Below are positions 10,501-18,306 of a stretch of 64,000 bases of DNA, one piece after another. The DNA lies in contig NZ_JAJALI010000006.1 of assembly GCF_020523795.1 (NCBI RefSeq), positions 1 through 64,000 of the forward strand. Direction: 5' to 3'. The notes beneath the pieces were generated by a model. It ran no database searches, was not told the origin of the DNA, and worked only from the letters and a program-made list of their open reading frames with translations. The translations under genes and the position numbers were made by a program. This DNA is from Ancylobacter sp. Lp-2 (lineage in GTDB: Bacteria > Pseudomonadota > Alphaproteobacteria > Rhizobiales > Xanthobacteraceae). Position 1 is the stretch's first letter, and every line of letters starts with the position of its first letter.

Positions 10501-10995
10501 CGCTTCCAGCCGCTGCGCCGCCACATCGGGCGCGCCGAGCACCAGCGCCTTGTCGATCGGGCCGGACGGGCCGCCGGTGAGCGCGATCAGCCCGGCATGG
10601 TGGGCCTCCAGCCAGTCGGACTTGATGTGCGGGGCGCCGTCGTCGGCGGTGTCGAGATAGGAGCGCGACACCAGCTCCATCAGATGGCCCCAGCCGGTCT
10701 CGTCGGCGGCGAGCAGCACGATGCGCGGGCGCTGGGCATGCGCCGCCCCCCTTCCCGCCTGGTCGCCGAAATCGATGGCGAGCGAGCAGCCGACGATAGG
10801 CTGGATGCCGGCGCCAGCCATCTTCTCGGAGAATTCCAGCGCGCCGAACAGATTGCCGGTGTCGGTCAGGGCGATGGCGGGCTGGCGGTCCTTCTTCACC
10901 AGCTCGGCGAGCTTGCCGACCGGCAGCGCGCCCTCCAGCAGCGAATAGGAGGAATGGACGTGGAGATGCACGAACCCGACATCCGCCTCGGCCAT
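7561..10995 (-). CDS. dnaE: DNA polymerase III alpha subunit (replicative)
   Basis: A 1144-residue replicative polymerase. The N-terminal PHP domain begins with LHVHSSYSLLEGA. The catalytic aspartates lie in PDFDIDFCQERR in the palm. The finger and active-site region includes GVFQVESAGMRR and GYGFNKSHAAAYALVSYQT-like blocks. A C-terminal OB fold (GNKMGIVGLSDPSGQFE) is present. The ATG at 10995 has an AGGAGG site. Full length and all motifs fit DnaE1 rather than the SOS polymerase DnaE2. It is preceded by the SOS-box micropeptide gene 101 bp upstream on the same strand, so read-through from that promoter is possible. Confidence 0.97.
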   Translation of the reverse strand: MAEADVGFVHLHVHSSYSLLEGALPVGKLAELVKKDRQPAIALTDTGNLFGALEFSEKMAGAGIQPIVGCSLAIDFGDQAGRGAAHAQRPRIVLLAADETGWGHLMELVSRSYLDTADDGAPHIKSDWLEAHHAGLIALTGGPSGPIDKALVLGAPDVAAQRLEALKVLFGDRLYVEVQRHGIGEERRVERSLIELAYRLELPLVAANEPFFAAQDDYEAHDALICIAEGRLVAEDGRRQLTPQHRFRTRAEMMELFADLPEALANTIEVARRCAYRPRTVKPILPRFTMERDEAEELRVQAEEGLAARLGVHGPAPGLTEKDYQDRLAFELSIIEKMKFPGYFLIVSDFIKWAKAHGIPVGPGRGSGAGSLVAYSLTITDLDPLRFGLLFERFLNPERVSMPDFDIDFCQERRDEVIRYVQQRYGRNQVAQIITFGTLQARGVLRDVGRVLEMPYGQVDKLCKLVPQNPANPVTLKQAINDEPRLQAEAEANPVVKRAFDIATKLEGLNRHASTHAAGIVIGDRPLAQLVPLYRDPRSDMPVTQYNMKWIEQAGLVKFDFLGLKTLTTLQTAVRLVAQSGIELDLSTIPLDDKKSYAMLTRGETVGVFQVESAGMRRALVDMKPDRLEDIIALVALYRPGPMANIPVYCAVKNGQEQAVYAHPALEGSLKETYGVIIYQEQVMQIAQTLSGYSLGEADLLRRAMGKKIRAEMDKQRERFVDGAVENKVPKAKASEIFDLLAKFADYGFNKSHAAAYALVSYQTAYLKANYATEFLAASMTLDMGNTDKLAEFRQDAQRLGITVVPPSVNHSGREFAVKDGRILYALAAIKGVGVQAVDAIVDARGDRPFKDLADFAARINAKALNKRTMESLVNAGAFDALEPNRARASAAIEAVMGHAAAAGAEAALGQGNMFGGPSTAADLRIPAVEAWLPAEKLQKEYDAIGFFLTGHPLDDYGKTLERFRVQRWSDFSRSVRAGASAGRLAATVVSKQERRTKTGNKMGIVGLSDPSGQFEAVLFSESLNQFRDLLEPGRALLLHVAAELQGEDVRARIQTCEPLDEAASKMQKALRIFLRSPEPLESVASRLSSLGGGRGDGEVAVVLLLGERGETEVEVKLPGRFGLSPQIAGAIKAVPGVVAVEMH

Positions 10996-11096
10996 GATCT
11001 TCCTCCTGCTCGCGACTCACCAAACTGCATGGTGGGGGATGGCGGCGGGCGACGCCACTCGCGTCCGCGCGAGGACGCCCTCTGTCCCCGCGATCC

Positions 11097-11195
11097 TCAG
11101 ACGCCGGTGAACACCCCGGCCCAGATGCCGATCATGGCCACGAACAGGCCGATGGAGGACAGAGCGGCGACTTCCTGGAGCAGGATGCGGATCAT
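11097..11195 (-). CDS. 32-residue single-pass membrane micropeptide under LexA-type boxes
   Basis: The short frame MIRILLQEVAALSSIGLFVA continues to a stop after GVFTGV, 32 residues in all. The first ten residues are amphipathic, and the rest is one hydrophobic helix (about residues 11-30). A strong AAGGGAGAA site lies just upstream of the ATG, so translation is credible. Two GTTC-N7-GTTC boxes lie 31 and 77 bases upstream. The closest functional precedent is SidA of Caulobacter, a 29-residue SOS-induced inner-membrane inhibitor of cell division. I cannot show homology to it. Role is unknown; an SOS-induced membrane effector is the inference. Confidence 0.7.
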   Translation of the reverse strand: MIRILLQEVAALSSIGLFVAMIGIWAGVFTGV

Positions 11196-11225
11196 GACGT
11201 TCTCCCTTGCGACGTGACTGACGCG

Positions 11226-11240
11226 GAACATATAGAGAAC
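11226..11240 (-). promoter_or_regulatory. Proximal SOS (LexA) box, GTTC-N7-GTTC
   Basis: On the minus strand it reads GTTCTCTATATGTTC, an exact match to the alphaproteobacterial LexA operator GTTC-N7-GTTC. It lies 30 bases before the micropeptide start codon. Its AT-rich centre may overlap the -10 region. Confidence 0.75.
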
Positions 11241-11271
11241 ATCGGGGATAAACGGCCTCAGGTCAAGCTTT

Positions 11272-11286
11272 GTTCTCTTTACGTTC
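11272..11286 (+). promoter_or_regulatory. Distal SOS (LexA) box, GTTC-N7-GTTC
   Basis: It reads GTTCTCTTTACGTTC on the plus strand and matches the proximal box at 13 of 15 positions in inverted orientation. A TTGACC element on the minus strand (11261-11266) lies between the two boxes and may be the -35 of the micropeptide promoter. The nearest gene on the other side reads toward this site, so the pair can only serve minus-strand genes. Confidence 0.72.
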
Positions 11287-11339
11287 TTGTCGTTGGTTGC
11301 GAAAGGACTAACGCGGAGCGTCGAATCGTCGACAACGCC

Positions 11340-11795
11340 TCAGGCGATACGCGGCGGCCAGGCGAGATCGAGGCGCACGGAGGGGCTGCGCGTGGTCTCG
11401 CGCGGGGCGACGATCACCGCGTCGCAGCGCGCCGGCTTGCCGTTCATCGCCGCCATGAAACTGCGCACCTCGCGGCGCGCGATCTCGCCGACCGTCGCCC
11501 CTTCCACCACCACATGGATGCGGACATCGCGCGCCCTGGAAGTCTCCGGGACCAGTTCGGCCACGCAGTCATAGCCCGAGGGGGTGGCGGCGAGTTCGGA
11601 GAAGCGTCCGAGCTTGGCCCGGTGCGTGTCGGCGGGATGGATCACGTAGTGGTATTCGCCGTCGCCCGCCAGCTGCCGCTCGGCGACCGGCGCGACATGG
11701 CGAATGCCGAACAGGCGCAGCACAACGATCAGCAGCACCGCGGCGATCACGGCGGCGGACAGCATCGTCAGATGATCAAGCCACGGCGAGTCCAT
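11340..11795 (-). CDS. Membrane-anchored protein with HIRAN-like domain (hypothetical)
   Basis: A 151-residue protein with one N-terminal membrane helix (about residues 8-29) followed by a soluble part. The block SGYDCVAELVPE, then VRIHVVVEGATVGEI and CDAVIVAP, resembles the HIRAN-type beta fold found in some bacterial nuclease-associated and DNA-repair proteins. The match is by eye and weak. The ATG at 11795 has a GAGGAG site. It sits between lolD and the SOS-box region on the same strand. No function is assigned. Confidence 0.55.
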   Translation of the reverse strand: MDSPWLDHLTMLSAAVIAAVLLIVVLRLFGIRHVAPVAERQLAGDGEYHYVIHPADTHRAKLGRFSELAATPSGYDCVAELVPETSRARDVRIHVVVEGATVGEIARREVRSFMAAMNGKPARCDAVIVAPRETTRSPSVRLDLAWPPRIA

Positions 11796-11881
11796 CCGGT
11801 GAGCTCCTCAGGGGGCATCCGAGGCATCTCCCGAAACTATTGCGGCGGACGGCCGCCGCGGCAAGAAAAATTATCAGGCGA

Positions 11882-12562
11882 TCAGGCGAGCTCGACGACG
11901 GCACCGTCCTGCAGGGTAACCCGGCGGTGCATGCGAGCGGCGAGATCAAGATTGTGGGTGGCGATCACCGCCGCCAATCCGGTGGCCTCGACGAGCTGCT
12001 GCAACGCATGGAACACGTGGTCGGCGGTGTGCGGATCGAGATTGCCGGTCGGCTCGTCGGCCAGCAACACCCGCGGCGCATTGGCCACCGCGCGGGCGAT
12101 GGCGACGCGCTGCTGCTCACCGCCGGAGAGCTCGCCGGGCCGATGTTCCAGCCGCTTGCCGAGGCCGAGATAGCCCAGCAGCTCCTTGCCGCGCGCCGCC
12201 GCCTCGCGCTTGGCGAGACCCCGGATCATCTGCGGCAGCATCACGTTCTCCAGCGCCGAGAATTCCGGCAGCAGGTGGTGGAACTGGTAGACGAAGCCGA
12301 TATCGGTGCGGCGGATGCGGGTGCGCTCGGCGTCGGGCAGGCCGGCCGTGCCCTGCTCGCCGAGGTAGACCTCGCCGGCATCCTGGTGCTCCAGCAGGCC
12401 GGCAATATGCAGCAGCGTCGACTTGCCGGTGCCGGACGGCGCGACCAGCGCCACCGACTGGCCTTCCATCACCACGAAGTCGGCGCCGCGCAGGATTTCC
12501 AGCGTGCCCTCGCCCTGGACGTAGCGGCGTTCGATGCTCTCAAGGCGCAGTGCGACAGCCAT
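11882..12562 (-). CDS. lolD: Lipoprotein-releasing ABC transporter ATPase LolD
   Basis: A 226-residue ABC ATPase. The Walker A motif is APSGTGKST, the signature is [14 protein letters not shown], and Walker B is [12 protein letters not shown]. The [20 protein letters not shown] stretch is typical of LolD. It powers extraction of mature lipoproteins from the inner membrane for delivery to LolA. It starts eight bases after the LolC/E-type permease gene, which confirms its partner. Probable operon: proS-lolC/E-lolD. Confidence 0.95.
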   Translation of the reverse strand: MAVALRLESIERRYVQGEGTLEILRGADFVVMEGQSVALVAPSGTGKSTLLHIAGLLEHQDAGEVYLGEQGTAGLPDAERTRIRRTDIGFVYQFHHLLPEFSALENVMLPQMIRGLAKREAAARGKELLGYLGLGKRLEHRPGELSGGEQQRVAIARAVANAPRVLLADEPTGNLDPHTADHVFHALQQLVEATGLAAVIATHNLDLAARMHRRVTLQDGAVVELA

Positions 12563-12569
12563 CTCCGCC

Positions 12570-13904
12570 TCACTCGTAGCGCAGCGCTTCCACCGGATCG
12601 AGGCGCGCGGCGCGCCAGGACGGGTAGAGCGGAGCGAGGAAGGAAAGGATCAGCGCCATGATCACCACCGAGGTGGTCTCGCCGGCATTCATCTCCGCCG
12701 GCAGGCGCGACAGGTAGTAGAGCTCCGGCGAGAACAGCTCGGTGGCGGTCAGCCAGGAGATGAACTGGCGGATCTCCTCGACGTTGAGGCACACGACGAG
12801 GCCGAGCAGGAAGCCGGCCAGCGTGCCGACCACGCCGATGGCAGCGCCGGTGACGAGGAAGATGCGCATGATCGCCCCGCGCGACGCGCCCATGGTGCGC
12901 AATATGCCGATGTCGCGGCCCTTGTCCTTCACCAGCATGTTGAGGCCGGAGACGATGTTGAACGCCGCCACCACCACGATGAGGGTGAGGATGAGGAACA
13001 TCACGTTCCGCTCCACCTGCAGCGCGTTGAAGAAGGTGGCGTTTCGCTGTCGCCAGTCGACGATGTAGACCGGCCGCTGCGCCGCCTGCTGCACCGCCGC
13101 CCGGTATTTCTCCATGGCGTCGGCATTGTCGGTGTAGACCTCGATGGCGGTGACGTCGCCATCCTTGTTGAAATAGGCCTGCGCCTCCGGCAGCGGCATG
13201 AACACGAAGGCGCTGTCATATTCCGACATGCCGATCTCGAAGATCGCGGCGATCCGGTAGGCCTTGATGCGCGGGCTGGTTCCCATCGGCGTGACCGAGC
13301 CGCGCGGCGACACCAGGGTCATGTTGTCGCCGGCATGCAGCGAGAGCTGGTCGGCGAGGCGCTTGCCGATGGCGATACCCTCGCCGGTGTCGAAGCCCTG
13401 CAGCGTGCCCTCGCGGATATTGGAGCCGATCGAGGGCAGCGCCCGCAGATTGGTCTCCGAGATGCCGCGCACCAGCACGCCCGAGGCATTGAAGGCCGAG
13501 GAGGCCAGCGCCTGCCCCTCGATCAGCGGCACGGCGAGCTTGATGCCCGGCACGCCGGCAATGCGCATGGCGACGGCCTCGTAGTCGGTCAGCGGGCTGT
13601 CGATCGGCTGCACCAGCAGGTGGCCGTTGAGGCCAAGGATCTTCGACAGGAGCTCGGTGCGGAAGCCGTTCATCACCGCCATGACGATGATCAGCGTCGC
13701 CACGCCCAGCATGATGCCGAGGAAGGAGAAGCCGGCGATCACCGAGATGAAGCCCTCCTTGCGGCGGGCGCGCAGATAGCGCAGCGACAGCATCCATTCG
13801 AAGGCGCTAAACGGACGCGTGCCGGACGGCTCCGCACCCGCCGCCGGGGCGGCCTTGCCGGCCGCGCCGTTACCTGCGCTTTTTCCTGCGGTCTTGACTG
13901 CCAT
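12570..13904 (-). CDS. Lipoprotein-releasing permease, LolC/LolE family
   Basis: A 444-residue membrane protein with an N-terminal helix, a large periplasmic domain (MacB-like) and three C-terminal helices. The segment [19 protein letters not shown] is the classic LolCE start, and the C terminus ends [17 protein letters not shown]. Only one permease gene is present, so the transporter is probably a homodimer of the LolF type rather than a LolC-LolE heterodimer (inference). The ATG at 13904 has GGCGGAGGCGAG upstream; longer starts would overlap proS. An Ala/Gly/Lys-rich cytoplasmic tail of about 30 residues precedes the first helix. Confidence 0.93.
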   Translation of the reverse strand: MAVKTAGKSAGNGAAGKAAPAAGAEPSGTRPFSAFEWMLSLRYLRARRKEGFISVIAGFSFLGIMLGVATLIIVMAVMNGFRTELLSKILGLNGHLLVQPIDSPLTDYEAVAMRIAGVPGIKLAVPLIEGQALASSAFNASGVLVRGISETNLRALPSIGSNIREGTLQGFDTGEGIAIGKRLADQLSLHAGDNMTLVSPRGSVTPMGTSPRIKAYRIAAIFEIGMSEYDSAFVFMPLPEAQAYFNKDGDVTAIEVYTDNADAMEKYRAAVQQAAQRPVYIVDWRQRNATFFNALQVERNVMFLILTLIVVVAAFNIVSGLNMLVKDKGRDIGILRTMGASRGAIMRIFLVTGAAIGVVGTLAGFLLGLVVCLNVEEIRQFISWLTATELFSPELYYLSRLPAEMNAGETTSVVIMALILSFLAPLYPSWRAARLDPVEALRYE

Positions 13905-13926
13905 CTCGCCTCCGCCGCCTTCCGGC

Positions 13927-15249
13927 TCAGCCGAGAACGCGGGCGAGTGCAGACTCGACCGACAGGTTCTCGCGCGCGCCATCCGCTCGGCGCTTCAGCT
14001 CCACCGTACCGGCGGCAAGCCCCTTGGGCCCGACGATGATCTGCCAGGGCAGGCCGATGAGGTCGGCGGTGGCGAATTTCGAGCCGGGCCGCTCCTCGGT
14101 GTCGTCGTAGAGCACGTCGACGCCCTTGGCGGTCAGCGTCGCATAGAGCTGCTCGCAGGCGGCGTCGGTGCCGGCGTCGCCGACCTTCAGGTTGAGGATG
14201 CCGACCTGGAACGGCGCGATGGCGTCCGGCCAGATGATGCCGTTCTCGTCATGCGAGGCTTCGATGATCGCCGCCACCAGGCGCGAGGGGCCGATGCCGT
14301 AGGAGCCCATATGCACGGGGCGCTCGACGCCGTCCGGTCCGGTGACCTTGGCGCCCATCGGCTCGGAGTATTTGGTGCCGAAATAGAAGATGTGGCCGAC
14401 CTCGATGCCACGGGCCGAGAGGCGCTTGCCCTCCTCGACCGCCTCGAAGGCGGCGACGTCGTGCTTCTCCTCGGTGGCGGCGTAGAGGCTGGTCCACTGG
14501 TCCACCGCCGCCTGCAGCGCCGCCGGGTCGCGGAAATCGATCTCAGCCGGGGGCGGTGCCATCTCGAGATAGTCGGCGTGGCAGAACACCTCGCTCTCGC
14601 CGGTGGAGGCGAGGATGATGAATTCGTGGCTGTGATTGCCGCCGATCGGGCCGGTGTCGGCGACCATCGGGATCGCCGTCAGCCCCAGCCGGGCGAAGGT
14701 GCGCAGATAGGCGACGAACATGCGGTTATAGGCGATGACCGCGTTCTCGAAGTCGAGATCGATCGAATAGGCGTCCTTCATCAGGAACTCGCGCGAGCGC
14801 ATGACGCCGAAGCGCGGACGCACCTCGTCGCGGAACTTCCACTGGATGTGGTAGAGATTCAGCGGCAGGTCCTTGTAGGACTTCACATAGGCCCGGACGA
14901 TTTCGGTGAGCATCTCCTCATTGGTCGGCCCGTAGAGCATGTCGCGCTCGTGCCGATCCTTGATGCGGAGCATCTCCTTGCCGTAGTCGTCATAGCGACC
15001 GCTCTCGCGCCAGAGATCGGCCGACTGGATGGTCGGCATCATGATCTCGATGGCGCCGGAGCGGTTCTGCTCCTCGCGGATGACGTTGCAGATCTTGTCC
15101 AGCACCTTCTTGCCGAGCGGCAGCCAGGCATAGATGCCGGCGCTCTCCTGCCGGACCATGCCGGCGCGCAGCATCAGCCGGTGCGAGACGATTTCGGCTT
15201 CCTTCGGCACTTCGCGCAGGATCGGAAGGAAGTAGCGGGACAGGCGCAT
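13927..15249 (-). CDS. proS: Prolyl-tRNA synthetase (short alphaproteobacterial type)
   Basis: A class II aminoacyl-tRNA synthetase of 440 residues that lacks the long editing insertion seen in E. coli ProRS. The class II core is clear: [20 protein letters not shown], the [14 protein letters not shown] loop, and the C-terminal anticodon domain with the [17 protein letters not shown] block. The ATG at 15249 (MRLSRYFLP) is the natural start; upstream in-frame codons show no conservation. It heads the proS-lolC/E-lolD unit. Confidence 0.96.
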   Translation of the reverse strand: MRLSRYFLPILREVPKEAEIVSHRLMLRAGMVRQESAGIYAWLPLGKKVLDKICNVIREEQNRSGAIEIMMPTIQSADLWRESGRYDDYGKEMLRIKDRHERDMLYGPTNEEMLTEIVRAYVKSYKDLPLNLYHIQWKFRDEVRPRFGVMRSREFLMKDAYSIDLDFENAVIAYNRMFVAYLRTFARLGLTAIPMVADTGPIGGNHSHEFIILASTGESEVFCHADYLEMAPPPAEIDFRDPAALQAAVDQWTSLYAATEEKHDVAAFEAVEEGKRLSARGIEVGHIFYFGTKYSEPMGAKVTGPDGVERPVHMGSYGIGPSRLVAAIIEASHDENGIIWPDAIAPFQVGILNLKVGDAGTDAACEQLYATLTAKGVDVLYDDTEERPGSKFATADLIGLPWQIIVGPKGLAAGTVELKRRADGARENLSVESALARVLG

Positions 15250-15407
15250 CGGACGGGACTTTCGATTCGACCGGCGCGGCTGGCCGGAAAAGTGGTGCCG
15301 AGTGAAACCGGATCGGCGACAAAAACACAAGCCCTCGCCCGCCTCTCCGTCCCTCCACGCCCTGTGACGACAGCAATTTGAACGGTTGCCGCGCCTTCGC
15401 TGCACTT

Positions 15408-15436
15408 TTGACTATTGCGCTGCACAAACGATCTAT
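15408..15436 (+). promoter_or_regulatory. Promoter-like sequence of orphan plus-strand unit
   Basis: TTGACT (15408-15413), a 17-base spacer and ATCTAT/TCTATT (15431-15437) form a plausible sigma-70 promoter pointing rightward. There is no plus-strand gene before it, and a terminator lies 220 bases downstream. Confidence 0.45.
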
Positions 15437-15546
15437 TGCGGCGCAAGGATGACAAGCCGTTCCATTCCGGCCTATGTTGCAATCCTCAAGAAAGGGGACC
15501 GCCCGTCCACGCTCTAGCGCGGCGTTCGGCCCGGGTCTCGGGAGGA

Positions 15547-15615
15547 ATGATCGGCAAGAAAGCCCCCTGGCAGATCACCGTAAAACGGGACGGAACCAGG
15601 TGCGGGCGGCCATGA
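15547..15615 (+). CDS. Candidate 22-residue peptide (MIGKKAPWQITVKRDGTRCG...)
   Basis: A short frame of 22 codons starting right after GGGAGGA and ending 8 bases before the terminator stem. The peptide is basic and contains one Trp and one Cys. The Shine-Dalgarno sequence is strong but only one base from the ATG, closer than usual, so translation is not certain. No family is recognised. The alternative is that the whole 15440-15655 transcript is a non-coding RNA. Confidence 0.35.
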   Translation: MIGKKAPWQITVKRDGTRCGRP

Positions 15616-15623
15616 GAAAGAGA

Positions 15624-15655
15624 AGGCGGGATTTTCGGATCCCGCCTCTTTTTTT
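15624..15655 (+). terminator. Rho-independent terminator of orphan unit
   Basis: A 9-bp stem (AGGCGGGAT with ATCCCGCCT), a 6-base TTTCGG loop and seven consecutive T residues. This is a textbook intrinsic terminator in plus orientation, although no recognised gene precedes it on that strand. Confidence 0.85.
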
Positions 15656-15879
15656 GTCTGCGTCACAGCTGGTCGCGCGTCACGGGTTTGTCGCGATGAC
15701 GGTTTTGCCGGGAAACCGCTCCCCTCACCTGCCCCATTCCCGGCACTGTCATGAACGGCCTGGTGGCGACGACGACACTCCGGGGAATCGCGCGGCCTTG
15801 AATCCCTCGCCGGCCGACGCGCCGTTCAACAAACCGGCATAGAGGCGGCGCGGCCCCCTCGGCGGTCACCCTGCCCGCG

Positions 15880-16149
15880 TCAATCGACCTTGAACGGCAT
15901 CGGGAACATGTCGAGCCGCAGCCGGTGCGTCTCCACCAGGAAGGCGAACAGCCCGACGATCACCGCCGCGATCAGCGTGGTGGCGATGGCCTTGCGCAGC
16001 AGCAGCGGGCGCAGCGGCGCGCCCGGCTCGGTGCCGTCCTGCACCACCCCGTCCTCGTGCTGCGAGCGCACGCCAAAGGGCAGCGTCATGAAGATCACCG
16101 TCCACCAGACGATGAAGTAGATGGCGATATAGGTGCCGATGCCGAACAT
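15880..16149 (-). CDS. DUF1467 family small membrane protein
   Basis: An 89-residue protein with two hydrophobic helices (about residues 5-25 and 53-72) separated by a polar loop with RSQHEDG and GTEPGAP. This architecture matches the alphaproteobacterial DUF1467 family, whose function is unknown. It starts three bases after mce and is the last gene of the nuo-birA-rnj-mce run. Confidence 0.8.
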   Translation of the reverse strand: MFGIGTYIAIYFIVWWTVIFMTLPFGVRSQHEDGVVQDGTEPGAPLRPLLLRKAIATTLIAAVIVGLFAFLVETHRLRLDMFPMPFKVD

Positions 16150-16152
16150 GGT

Positions 16153-16557
16153 TCAGGCCTGTTCCAGTTCGACGAGGGTGCCGTTGAAGTCCTTGGGATG
16201 CAGGAACAGCACCGGCTTGCCATGCGCGCCGAGGCGCGGCTCGCCCGTGCCCAGCACCCGCGCGCCCGCGACCGTCAGCCGGTCGCGGGCGGCGAGGATG
16301 TCGTCTACCTCGTAGCAGATGTGATGGATGCCGCCATCCGGGTTGCGCTCCAGGAACTTGCCGATCGGCGAGCCCTCGCCTAGCTGGCCCAGCAGCTCGA
16401 TCTTGGTGTTCGGCAGTTCGATGAACACCGTCGTCACGCCATGTTCGGGCTGGTCAACCGGCGTCGAGACCTTGGCGCCGAGCGTGTCGCGGTAGAGCGC
16501 GCTCGCCGCCGCGAGATCCGGCACCGCGATGGCGACATGATTGAGACGGCCGATCAT
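16153..16557 (-). CDS. mce: Methylmalonyl-CoA epimerase
   Basis: A 134-residue vicinal-oxygen-chelate protein. It begins IGRLNHVAIAVPDL, with the metal-binding His in NHVAI, carries a second ligand region in GGIHHICYEVDD, and ends with the Glu ligand in GTLVELEQA. It interconverts (2R)- and (2S)-methylmalonyl-CoA in propionate and branched-chain degradation. It lies 40 bp downstream of rnj. Confidence 0.92.
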   Translation of the reverse strand: MIGRLNHVAIAVPDLAAASALYRDTLGAKVSTPVDQPEHGVTTVFIELPNTKIELLGQLGEGSPIGKFLERNPDGGIHHICYEVDDILAARDRLTVAGARVLGTGEPRLGAHGKPVLFLHPKDFNGTLVELEQA

Positions 16558-16597
16558 GACACTTCCTCCCCGCCGTCACATGCTCAGGCGGCGACCT

Positions 16598-18280
16598 TCA
16601 TACCGTGATCACCAGCACGTGGCAGAGCGGCTTCTTGCCCCAGGCGGCGTTCACCTGCGAGCGCACCGCCCGGGTGAGCGATTCCGCCACCGCGTCCGGG
16701 TCGCGCCGGCGCTGCTTGGGCAGGCCGTCGAGGCAGTCCAGCACCGCGTCTTCCACCACCTCGTCGAGCGGCCGCCCGCCGATGCCGGCCTGCGGGATGC
16801 CGGTGAGGTCGATCATCGGATCGCCCACCACCTCGCCCTTGCTGGTCATCGCCACCGCCACCGAGACGACGCCGGCGAAGGACAGCCGCCGGCGCTCGGC
16901 GATGGCGGAATCCGCGTCGCCGACCAGCACCAGGCCGTCCTTGTACAGCTTGCCGACCGGGATCTCCTCGATCACCTCGGCATCGTGGCTCGGATCCTCG
17001 CCGATCAGGCGCACCACGTCGCCGTCGACGATGCGCACCACCTGCTTCGCCCCCATGCGGCGGGCGAGATCGGCATGCTCGGACAGATGCAGCGGCTCGC
17101 CATGCACCGGCACTGAGATGCGCGGGCGCAGCCACTGGTACATCTGCTCCAGCTCGCCGCGGCGCGGATGGCCGGAAACGTGCACCAGCGCGTCGCGGTC
17201 CGTCGTCACCTTCACGCCCTGAAGCACCAGGGCGTTGATGATGCGGTTCACCTCGCGCTCATTGCCGGGAATGGTCCGCGAGGAGAAGATCACGTGGTCG
17301 CCGGCCGACAGCGCGATCTCGGGATGATCGTCGGAGGCAATGCGGGACATCGCCGCGCGCGGCTCGCCCTGGCTGCCGGTCAGGATCGCCACCACCTTGT
17401 CGCGCGGCAGGAAGCCATAGGCGTCCACCGAGCGGAACGGCGCCAGGCCGTTCAGCAGCCCCTGCTCGCGCGCCACGGTGATCACCCGCTCCATGGCGCG
17501 GCCGACCAGCACCACCTCGCGGCCGACCGAATGCGCCGCTTCCGCCACCGAGCGGATGCGCGCCACGTTCGAGGCGAAGGTGGTCACCGCCACGCGGTTG
17601 GGCGAGGCGCGCATGATGTCGGCCAGCACCAGCCCGACATCGGCCTCCGAGGGGGAGACGCCGTCGCGGATGGCGTTGGTGGAATCGCAGATCACCGCCC
17701 GCACGCCCTCGTCACCGAGCGCGGTGAAACGGGCGGGATCGGTGACGTTGCCGACCACCGGGGTCGGATCGATCTTCCAGTCGCCGGTATGGACGACGAG
17801 GCCGAGCGAGGTGCGGATCGCCAGCGCGTGGCTGTCGGGAATCGAATGCGCGACCGGCACGAACTCGACGTCGAACGGCCCGATCTTCTCGCGGCCGCCA
17901 GTCGGCACCACGCGGAACGGGATCTTCGGCGCGCCGGGCTCGCCGAGCCGGCGGGCCTCCGCCAGCGCGGCGGTGAACGGCGTCGTGTAGACCGGGCAGC
18001 CGAGGCGCGGCCACAAATCGACCAGCGCCCCGACATGGTCCTCATGGCCATGGGTCAGCACCAGGCCGACGATGCGCTCGCGCTCGGCGTCAAGGAAGGT
18101 GATGTCCGGCATGATGATGTCGACACCCGGCACGTCGGGCCCGGCGAAGGAAATGCCGAGATCCACCACCAGCCATTGCCGCTTGTGGCGCGGACCGAAC
18201 CCGTAGAGCCCGAGATTCATGCCGATTTCGCCGACGCCCCCCAGTGCGGCGAATACCAGCTCGTCCGAAGACTTGATCAC
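16598..18280 (-). CDS. rnj: Ribonuclease J
   Basis: A 560-residue metallo-beta-lactamase/beta-CASP nuclease. The zinc motif LTHGHEDHVGAL is at about residues 75-86, followed by VAHSIPDSHAL, VHTGDWKIDP and the beta-CASP block with GSQGEPRAAMSRIA; VSGHPRRGELEQM is the later His motif. It processes and degrades RNA from the 5' end. The start is GTG at 18280. It lies downstream of birA, after a 26-bp gap. Confidence 0.95.
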   Translation of the reverse strand: MIKSSDELVFAALGGVGEIGMNLGLYGFGPRHKRQWLVVDLGISFAGPDVPGVDIIMPDITFLDAERERIVGLVLTHGHEDHVGALVDLWPRLGCPVYTTPFTAALAEARRLGEPGAPKIPFRVVPTGGREKIGPFDVEFVPVAHSIPDSHALAIRTSLGLVVHTGDWKIDPTPVVGNVTDPARFTALGDEGVRAVICDSTNAIRDGVSPSEADVGLVLADIMRASPNRVAVTTFASNVARIRSVAEAAHSVGREVVLVGRAMERVITVAREQGLLNGLAPFRSVDAYGFLPRDKVVAILTGSQGEPRAAMSRIASDDHPEIALSAGDHVIFSSRTIPGNEREVNRIINALVLQGVKVTTDRDALVHVSGHPRRGELEQMYQWLRPRISVPVHGEPLHLSEHADLARRMGAKQVVRIVDGDVVRLIGEDPSHDAEVIEEIPVGKLYKDGLVLVGDADSAIAERRRLSFAGVVSVAVAMTSKGEVVGDPMIDLTGIPQAGIGGRPLDEVVEDAVLDCLDGLPKQRRRDPDAVAESLTRAVRSQVNAAWGKKPLCHVLVITV

Positions 18281-18306
18281 TCACTTGCCTTTCTTCACGC
18301 CGGCTT

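Larger units (their letters stand above)
15250..15879. other. 630-bp interval between proS and the DUF1467 gene
   Basis: It contains the presumed proS upstream region on the minus strand and an isolated plus-strand transcription unit (15408-15655) described separately. From 15660 to 15879 I see no convincing gene. A 68-codon minus frame at 15663-15869 has no ribosome binding site or recognisable family. Confidence 0.6.

Noticed and set aside
7426..11217. Plus-strand open frame of 1263 codons opposite dnaE
   Set aside because: Its product is a His/Arg/Gly-rich antisense reading with no family resemblance. Long antisense frames are common opposite high-GC genes with G/C-ending codons, and dnaE on the other strand is unmistakable.
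15663..15869. 68-codon minus frame after the DUF1467 gene
   Set aside because: No ribosome binding site, arginine-rich composition and no family match.
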